A DNA stretch of 17,825 nucleotides from NCBI GenBank assembly GCA_013203245.1, contig JABMOR010000090.1, forward strand, positions 1-17,825, read 5' to 3'. Position 1 is the stretch's first letter. Every line of letters starts with the position of its first letter. This document shows, one piece after another, positions 14,315 through 17,825 of this stretch. A model generated the notes under the pieces. It did not search any database, was not told the DNA's origin, and saw only the letters and a list, made by a program, of their open reading frames with translations. Source of the stretch: Candidatus Nitrosopumilus sp. Its GTDB lineage: Archaea > Thermoproteota > Nitrososphaeria > Nitrososphaerales > Nitrosopumilaceae. Made by a program: the position numbers and the translations under genes.

Positions 14315-14440
14315 CTACTCTTCGGATTCATCATATTTTTCATCTTGCACATATCCTTCTTTCAGTTCTAGCTGATGTGATTCTTCTTTCATTTCTTCCT
14401 GATCTAGTTTTTTTAATTCTTTTTCTGATTCTTTAGACAT
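14315..14440 (-). CDS. 41-aa acidic microprotein (paralog of 12214-12408)
   Basis: This ATG-started ORF of 41 codons encodes a highly charged peptide with the core DQEEMKEESHQLELKEGY and the tail DEKYDESEE. It is similar over about 29 residues, without gaps, to the C-terminal half of the 64-aa protein at 12214-12408 but lacks that protein's basic N-terminus. Similarity at protein level with diverged codons suggests it is a real coding gene under selection. An AT-rich box (CTAATATGTA on the minus strand, around 14460-14470) is about 25 nt upstream. Function unknown. Confidence 0.65.
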   Translation of the reverse strand: MSKESEKELKKLDQEEMKEESHQLELKEGYVQDEKYDESEE

Positions 14441-14555
14441 GTGATGAATCTCAAATCATTACATATTAGCCCAATCTTAATTTTCAGGGTTGATACTTGC
14501 ATTTTATCATAATTTTCCTACCTATCTGCCTAATTTATCAAAAAATTGATTCATT

Positions 14556-14627
14556 ATGAGCTATTACTTTGCAATACTTGAAAAGAGAAGATTATCTCAC
14601 AGAATATTTTATACAATATCATTATGA
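14556..14627 (+). CDS. Possible 23-aa leader-type micro-ORF
   Basis: An ATG-started frame encodes MSYYFAILEKRRLSHR then IFYTISL. An AT box (TAATTTAT, 14531-14538) lies about 22 nt upstream, slightly short of the usual spacing. Its TGA stop overlaps the ATG of the next ORF as ATGA, the same junction type used in the trp operon. Evidence is positional only. Confidence 0.25.
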   Translation: MSYYFAILEKRRLSHRIFYTISL

Positions 14628-14734
14628 GTGAAAAAGAAATTCAGATGTTGAAAAAAGAATTGCTTGCAAAAATAACTGCTGGAGATAATTCCTACTATGG
14701 ATTATCCCTTGAAAATTTAGTTCTCAAAAATTAA
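14624..14734 (+). CDS. Possible 36-aa sORF
   Basis: This ATG-started ORF has a lysine/glutamate-rich helical N-terminus (MSEKEIQMLKKELLAKI) and the tail DNSYYGLSLENLVLKN. The amphipathic, codon-like composition looks protein-coding. It overlaps the preceding 23-aa ORF by 4 bp (ATGA), and a TATTTTATA box at 14605-14613 is too close for leaderless initiation, so coupled translation is a possibility. I do not recognise the family. Confidence 0.4.
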   Translation: MSEKEIQMLKKELLAKITAGDNSYYGLSLENLVLKN

Positions 14735-14849
14735 TTTTATTAATTTGTAAATAATTCAAACTTTGGGAAAACCTTATGCGTAAATTAGTTAGAACTATGA
14801 AAGTTAAAAGTTAGAACAAGCTAATTAGGCGTCTCTAATTTCCATAGTG

Positions 14850-14856
14850 TTTAAAT
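14850..14856 (+). promoter_or_regulatory. TATA box of the 57-aa zinc-ribbon gene
   Basis: TTTAAAT is centred 26 nt before the ATG at 14879, consistent with leaderless transcription. Confidence 0.6.
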
Positions 14857-14878
14857 CCGGCAGTGTGTATTCTAGTCC

Positions 14879-15052
14879 ATGAAAGAAGATTTATGCAGAC
14901 GATGCGGTAACGGATTGGAAGTAAACAAAAAGTGTGACATTTGTAACAAAGAAAACCAATTCTATTGTCATGAGTGTGGATATGTTACTGAAGAACAAAT
15001 TCATTTAGATTGTATAATGAATAGAATCAATCATACGTCTATTGTAAATTAA
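14879..15052 (+). CDS. 57-aa double zinc-ribbon protein
   Basis: This ATG-started ORF encodes a small protein with three CxC-type knuckles: LCRRCGNG (C6, C9), KCDICNK (C19, C22) and YCHECGY (C30, C33), plus C45 with H42 in IHLDC. That is enough ligands for two zinc ions in a double zinc ribbon. It has a TATA box at -26. Function is unknown; proteins of this type often bind nucleic acid or larger partners. It is co-directional with the rhodanese gene, which has its own upstream box. Confidence 0.75.
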   Translation: MKEDLCRRCGNGLEVNKKCDICNKENQFYCHECGYVTEEQIHLDCIMNRINHTSIVN

Positions 15053-15059
15053 ATAACAC

Positions 15060-15069
15060 AGAAATAAAT
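15060..15069 (+). promoter_or_regulatory. TATA-like box of the rhodanese gene
   Basis: AGAAATAAAT is centred about 27 nt before the ATG at 15092, the usual spacing for a leaderless mRNA. Confidence 0.5.
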
Positions 15070-15091
15070 TAGACTGTAAATAACATCCTTC

Positions 15092-15388
15092 ATGGCAGAT
15101 ACAATTACTGCAAAAGAACTAATGTCACAAAAAAATGATTTTGTAATCATTGATGTCCGAGAGTTAGATGAGATAGATGGTGGAAAAATTGAAGCCTCTG
15201 TTCACATGCCTTTGGGATTAAGCATTAGAAATGCAAAGAAAAAACAGATTGAAGACCTTAGGGATAAGAAAATCTGCACCTATTGTGGAACCGGTTACAG
15301 AGGAAATATTGCAGCTGATGAACTAGTAAAAGAGGGATTTAATGCAATTACTTTGGAAGGCGGTTATCTTTCATGGACTCAATCTTAA
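15092..15388 (+). CDS. Single-domain rhodanese-like protein
   Basis: This 98-aa protein fits one rhodanese domain, the size of GlpE/PspE-type enzymes. FVIIDVRELDEIDGGKI (17-33) is the CH2A-like DVRE motif with the following His region (ASVHMPLG). YCGTGYRGN (64-72) is the active-site loop with catalytic C65 in a CxxGxR pattern, and LEGGYLSW near the end is the typical rhodanese C-terminal motif. Rhodaneses transfer sulfane sulfur; the acceptor here is not indicated by the context. The protein is cytoplasmic, with no signal peptide. A T7 tract directly follows the stop. Confidence 0.92.
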   Translation: MADTITAKELMSQKNDFVIIDVRELDEIDGGKIEASVHMPLGLSIRNAKKKQIEDLRDKKICTYCGTGYRGNIAADELVKEGFNAITLEGGYLSWTQS

Positions 15389-15395
15389 TTTTTTT
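15389..15395 (+). terminator. Oligo-T terminator after the rhodanese gene
   Basis: A run of T residues follows immediately after the TAA stop at 15386-15388 and runs into the last codons of the convergent gene, typical of archaeal intrinsic termination. Confidence 0.5.
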
Positions 15396-15744
15396 ATTCA
15401 TTCCAAATTGGTTGGGTTTTAAGCCAGGCAATCAAATCTTGGTAGAGTTTACTTTTTTGCATGTTTAAGACTCCAATTTCTAAGTTAGTAGATGATTTTA
15501 CTGTCTTTGTATGTTTTTCATATACTGCAAAAATTATTTTATCTAGAAACATTTCATTTTGCATCTCTTTTTTTGCCAGTTCTTCGGATTCGGTCATTGC
15601 AAAGCTTGCAAATAATACGCCATCAATCCAATACGCACTTGCTGTTTCTAGAGATGACATCATACCGATAAGATCGTCTAGACTTAGCTTTATCATATCG
15701 CGGACATAGATTTTGTCATATGGCTTGTGGACAAATTCTGTCAT
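15394..15744 (-). CDS. Hypothetical protein
   Basis: This 116-aa soluble protein of unknown family begins MTEFVHKPYDKIYVRDMIKL and ends with a tryptophan-containing helix (LIAWLKTQPIWNE). The middle has alternating hydrophobic strands (AYWIDGVLFASFAMTES, KIIFAVYEKH) that suggest an alpha/beta fold. A TTTAAA box at 15765-15770 is centred 23.5 nt upstream of the ATG, supporting this start. It is convergent with the rhodanese gene. No catalytic motif is visible. Confidence 0.75.
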   Translation of the reverse strand: MTEFVHKPYDKIYVRDMIKLSLDDLIGMMSSLETASAYWIDGVLFASFAMTESEELAKKEMQNEMFLDKIIFAVYEKHTKTVKSSTNLEIGVLNMQKSKLYQDLIAWLKTQPIWNE

Positions 15745-15794
15745 GAGTTTTACTTTTTGTTTGGTTTAAAGAATATTTGCAGTTAAATTGATGA

Positions 15795-15992
15795 TTAATC
15801 CATGGTTCTAAGCTGTTTTTCAGTATCTCGAATAAAATCTTCATATTTCATTATTTGAGTTGTTAATCTAAATGCATTCATTTGATCATCATTATTTTTA
15901 GAGCCTAAGAATGATTTTCTTAACTCCATTAATTTTTGCTGTTCTTCAGTTACCCTGATGATGTCATCTTTTAGATCATCTCTAGTTGCCAC
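15795..15992 (-). CDS. Small coiled-coil protein
   Basis: This 65-aa, highly helical and charged protein (DDIIRVTEEQQKLMELRK ... QIMKYEDFIRDTEKQL) is likely a helical hairpin or dimeric coiled coil. The start is GTG at 15992. A CTTAAA box (minus strand, 16016-16021) is centred exactly 26.5 nt upstream, which supports GTG over the out-of-frame ATG two bases before it. Function unknown. Confidence 0.7.
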   Translation of the reverse strand: MATRDDLKDDIIRVTEEQQKLMELRKSFLGSKNNDDQMNAFRLTTQIMKYEDFIRDTEKQLRTMD

Positions 15993-16063
15993 ATTAACTA
16001 TACACGAATAACAAATTTAAGAATTTCCTGTATTGTATGTGATATGATGAATAATTTGGAAAT

Positions 16064-16069
16064 TTTATA
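16064..16069 (+). promoter_or_regulatory. TATA box of the 75-aa gene
   Basis: TTTATA is centred 26.5 nt before the ATG at 16093, which suggests a leaderless mRNA. Confidence 0.6.
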
Positions 16070-16092
16070 ACTAGTTTTTTTGAAATAATACC

Positions 16093-16320
16093 ATGAGTGA
16101 TACTGATGAATCTTCAGAACCTGATGTATTTGTGACAGAATTTCCAAAGAAAGGATTTGGCATTGTTGATTATCTTCAAGGTAGGGTGCATTTTTCAATA
16201 ATGGACCAGATGAAACTAATGCACAAATCTGGGATGAGTCAAGCAGAAATTAAAAAGACACTACTTGCCAGTATAACTGAGATAATTGATAGTTTTGAAC
16301 CTGAATCAAAAAGTCCTTGA
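16093..16320 (+). CDS. Hypothetical 75-aa protein
   Basis: The acidic, probably disordered N-terminus (MSDTDESSEPDVFVTEF) leads into a short domain with GFGIVDYLQGRVHFSIMDQ and a helix pair MKLMHKSGMSQAEIKKTL, which resembles a small helix-turn-helix. I do not recognise the family. TATA spacing supports the start. Its last 15 bp overlap the end of a small cysteine-rich ORF on the opposite strand (16306-16431). Confidence 0.7.
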   Translation: MSDTDESSEPDVFVTEFPKKGFGIVDYLQGRVHFSIMDQMKLMHKSGMSQAEIKKTLLASITEIIDSFEPESKSP

Positions 16321-16431
16321 TTGTAGTTTAGATGATTCAGCCATTATGATTTTGTGACATTGGCATGTGCAATTGAAATGTGGCATATCATTGTTCATTC
16401 TATACTTGCATTCTTTTGTGTGTTCAATCAT
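16306..16431 (-). CDS. 41-aa cysteine-rich microprotein (CxCxCH)
   Basis: This ATG-started minus-strand ORF encodes a 41-aa peptide with HTKECKYR (H4, C8), then PHFNCTCQCHK (H18, C21, C23, C25, H26), a dense set of possible metal ligands. The C-terminus is MAESSKLQSRTF. A TTTAAT box in an AT tract (16449-16458) lies about 22 nt upstream. The clustering of Cys and His would be surprising by chance and suggests a zinc- or copper-binding microprotein. No family is recognised. ATG at 16398 is a shorter alternative that loses C8 and H4. Confidence 0.5.
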   Translation of the reverse strand: MIEHTKECKYRMNNDMPHFNCTCQCHKIIMAESSKLQSRTF

Positions 16432-16537
16432 CGACAATGCTTGAAATTTTATTAAATTATGAAGTAATTACTCTTTCCAAAACAAAAATTTTACTTTATG
16501 GGTATTGTGAATTAAAAAATAAACACTTTAGATGATT

Positions 16538-16621
16538 CTAAAGCAATTCGTCAGTGTTACTGGATTCTTCCATTTTACACCAACAATTAGGGCTACAGAG
16601 ATTACCGGACATTTTATTCAT
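16538..16621 (-). CDS. Possible 27-aa cysteine microprotein
   Basis: This ATG-started frame, MNKMSGNLCSPNCWCKMEES followed by SNTDELL, has C9, C13 and C15 close together. It overlaps the end of the 23-aa ORF at 16614-16685 in another frame. It could be translated by coupling, or the two could be remnants of one gene split by a frameshift. Support is composition and context only. Confidence 0.3.
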   Translation of the reverse strand: MNKMSGNLCSPNCWCKMEESSNTDELL

Positions 16622-16685
16622 CTGATATTAACCAGGAAAGACCGATTACCTCTTCCCAATTTTGTTGATTATTGTTATCTTGCAT
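16614..16685 (-). CDS. Possible 23-aa hydrophilic micro-ORF
   Basis: An ATG-started frame encodes MQDNNNQQNWEEVIGL then SWLISDE. A TTAAATA box on the minus strand (core 16708-16713) is centred 25.5 nt upstream, as for leaderless genes elsewhere here. Its stop overlaps the start of the next ORF. Length is at the limit of credibility; the opposite strand also has a 60-codon frame, which I consider a shadow. Confidence 0.35.
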   Translation of the reverse strand: MQDNNNQQNWEEVIGLSWLISDE

Positions 16686-16726
16686 ATTGTACCTTTAGAG
16701 CAATTTCTATTTAACGACGATGAACG

Positions 16727-16750
16727 ATTTCTCAGTATAATTTCTCAGTA
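16727..16750. repeat. 11-bp tandem direct repeat ATTTCTCAGTA x2
   Basis: Identical copies at 16727-16737 and 16740-16750 (13-bp period). They sit 13 bp upstream of the TATA box of the minus-strand micro-ORFs, where an archaeal activator or TFB-upstream element could bind. The function is inferred from position only. The rest of the region to 16846 shows nothing recognisable. Confidence 0.45.
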
Positions 16751-16846
16751 CAAAAGAGTAGTAATGTCTTATATTGAAATTCAATAATGATTGTTACCCG
16801 ACCATACTGGTGATGATTCAATCCTAGAATTTTTGAATCTCACCTT

Positions 16847-17314
16847 TTAATTTTGAGAGTTTGCAGTTTTCTCGTAATAGTATTCCTGTCTCTTCAAGTC
16901 TTTCTCAGATATGATTCTACATTTTCTCATTGGGACCAACCGTGAAATCTGCTCATATGTGCTCATATCTATGACGTCTGCAGCATATGCAATTTGTAAC
17001 AGTGGTGGTTTCTCTACAATCATTGGCTTTGCCTGCTCATACCCTCCACTCTGTCTCATCCCTGTTCTAAACAATCCTAGATGGTTGTTGTTTTTTGAAA
17101 TTTGAGGATCCTGGTAGCAACAAATTGCAAATTCATCATTTTCTTTCTCAATGATAGTTAATCTGGTAAATTTGTCACTCCAATCCTCAATCTCTTTGGC
17201 AATGGTCATTGCCTCATTTTTGTCCTCAAAAACTATGGATACAACTAATCTGTCTTTCTCATAAGCCCAGGATATGCCGTAAAAGTTCTTCTTCCAGGTA
17301 ATATCTAAAGACAT
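16847..17314 (-). CDS. Hypothetical protein
   Basis: This 155-aa soluble alpha/beta protein of unknown family begins MSLDITWKKNFYGISWAYEK. It has beta strands DRLVVSIVFED and RLTIIEKENDEFAICCYQD, an acidic helix (EAMTIAKEIEDW), and a glycine-rich turn (GMRQSGGYEQAKP) followed by a C-terminal helix and the charged tail QEYYYEKTANSQN. No membrane segment or catalytic signature is evident. The ATG start follows an AT-rich stretch (about 17321-17340). Confidence 0.75.
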   Translation of the reverse strand: MSLDITWKKNFYGISWAYEKDRLVVSIVFEDKNEAMTIAKEIEDWSDKFTRLTIIEKENDEFAICCYQDPQISKNNNHLGLFRTGMRQSGGYEQAKPMIVEKPPLLQIAYAADVIDMSTYEQISRLVPMRKCRIISEKDLKRQEYYYEKTANSQN

Positions 17315-17429
17315 GATTTTATCTCAAGTATATTCAAATTAATGCTTTCTAATTGATGAGAAAGTACAACTCGGTCTTTGTTTTATTGGCAAATTATATC
17401 CGAATTCGAGGCTAAATAAAAAAGTCAAA

Positions 17430-17660
17430 CTAGCATTGTTTTTCACATTCACATTCTCTACTGGTAAAGAAATTTCTGAATGTTTCAAATTTTGACTGTT
17501 CAATTGTTGGTTTTTGTCTTCCGACAATTTTGAATAGATTGATTCCCGTCTCAGAGCTAGTTCCCTTTAGTGCCCATGATCCATTTTTCATAAGATGTGG
17601 TTTTGGATTATTCATTGACACTTTCTTTTTTGCTTTGATATCATATGCCTTTATTGACAT
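17430..17660 (-). CDS. DUF5679-like protein with lost zinc ligands
   Basis: Residues 1-47 (MSIKAYDIKAKKKVSMNNPK ... MKNGSWALKGT ... INLFKIVG) follow the pattern I recall for the small archaeal zinc-ribbon family DUF5679 (KAYCxxCxxK ... NPK ... xKNGRPAxxGxCxxCGTxxFRI). The four expected cysteines are D7, A10, S35 and T38 here. A C-terminal extension of about 25 residues ends in ECECEKQC with three new cysteines. I chose the ATG at 17660 (76 aa) because homology begins there and an AT box (TTTGTAATAG, 17681-17690) is about 26 nt upstream; the frame is open to 17681. It may be a diverged paralog of a zinc-binding DUF5679 protein. Confidence 0.7.
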   Translation of the reverse strand: MSIKAYDIKAKKKVSMNNPKPHLMKNGSWALKGTSSETGINLFKIVGRQKPTIEQSKFETFRNFFTSRECECEKQC

Positions 17661-17767
17661 GTGCCATAATGACAAAATCACTATTACAAATTCAAAGTAA
17701 GTTTTTTCACAGTTTTTAGCTTAAAATTAATTTTTCATCATGCGTGAATCAGAATTACAAAAATAAA

Positions 17768-17825
17768 TTACGGTGTGCTTGTAATTTGACTCATCTCACA
17801 ATTACAGTCTTCTCTTTTTCCGCAG
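17768..17825 (-). CDS. Partial small cysteine-rich protein (C-terminal end)
   Basis: The minus strand enters the window in an open frame that reads CGKREDCNCEMSQITSTP and stops at TAA (17768-17770). C-x5-C-x-C recalls the cysteine spacing of the neighbouring microproteins. The N-terminus is outside the window, so coding status is uncertain. Confidence 0.35.
   Translation of the reverse strand, partial: CGKREDCNCEMSQITSTP

Larger units (their letters stand above)
14441..14878. other. Gene-poor stretch with micro-ORFs and a spaced repeat
   Basis: These 438 nt hold no long gene. They contain two overlapping plus-strand micro-ORFs (14556-14627 and 14624-14734), a direct repeat of GTTAGAAC at 14788-14795 and 14810-14817 (22-bp period), and the promoter of the 57-aa zinc ribbon at the right end. 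No tRNA or strong hairpin was recognised. Confidence 0.5.

Noticed and set aside
14735..14878. Possible structured RNA in the gap before the 57-aa gene
   Set aside because: Only short AT-rich repeats are present; I could not draw a convincing long stem, and no tRNA-like T-arm was found.
15998..16198. 66-codon minus-strand frame
   Set aside because: It lies antisense to the better supported 16093 gene and across its promoter; composition looks like out-of-frame AT-rich sequence.
16532..16714. 60-codon plus-strand frame
   Set aside because: Composition is not protein-like, no box is at -26, and the opposite strand has a better promoter and cysteine-containing micro-ORFs.
17339..17527. 62-codon minus-strand frame
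   Set aside because: Overlaps the DUF5679-like gene in another frame and has no recognisable features.

Overview
The window looks like a chromosomal segment of a marine ammonia-oxidising archaeon (Nitrosopumilus/Nitrosarchaeum type, Thaumarchaeota/Nitrososphaerota). This is inferred from strong AT richness, archaeal gene families (TrmB-type regulator, multi-CBS protein, many tiny zinc-ribbon proteins, a DUF5679-like protein), frequent TTG/GTG starts, and TATA-like boxes about 26 nt before start codons, the arrangement of leaderless mRNAs. No tRNA, rRNA, CRISPR array or insertion sequence was recognised.

Positions 49-5828 (minus strand) hold a compact tryptophan operon in the order trpE-trpG-trpD-trpC-trpB-trpA. 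Every junction overlaps by 4-14 bp, so the genes are probably co-transcribed and translationally coupled. It encodes the route from chorismate to tryptophan except trpF, which is absent from the operon and the window. A small zinc-finger gene (5928-6128) diverges from trpE across an intergenic region with a tandem heptamer repeat.

Positions 6191-10224 hold a four-CBS-domain protein, a TrmB-like helix-turn-helix protein and a large DEAH-box helicase with N-terminal zinc modules and a C-terminal cysteine cluster (MrfA/Hrq1-like).

Positions 10225-14440 are an accessory-looking stretch of small genes: membrane microproteins, zinc ribbons, acidic peptides, a PD-(D/E)XK exonuclease of the MGME1/phage type, and a convergent gene with a HEPN-like RHAITH motif. 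Six start sites here share an extended promoter element around CTTAAG. In five of them the centre of CTTAAG lies 25.5-26.5 nt from the first base of an ATG or TTG start, which points to a common promoter class and fixes several non-ATG starts.

Positions 14441-17825 hold possible micro-ORFs, a 57-aa zinc ribbon, a rhodanese, several hypothetical proteins, and a run of minus-strand tiny cysteine-rich ORFs with CxC motifs. Among them is a DUF5679-like protein whose four expected zinc ligands are all replaced. The most unusual features of the window are the shared CTTAAG promoter, a pair of acidic micro-paralogs, and the density of small metal-binding-like proteins.
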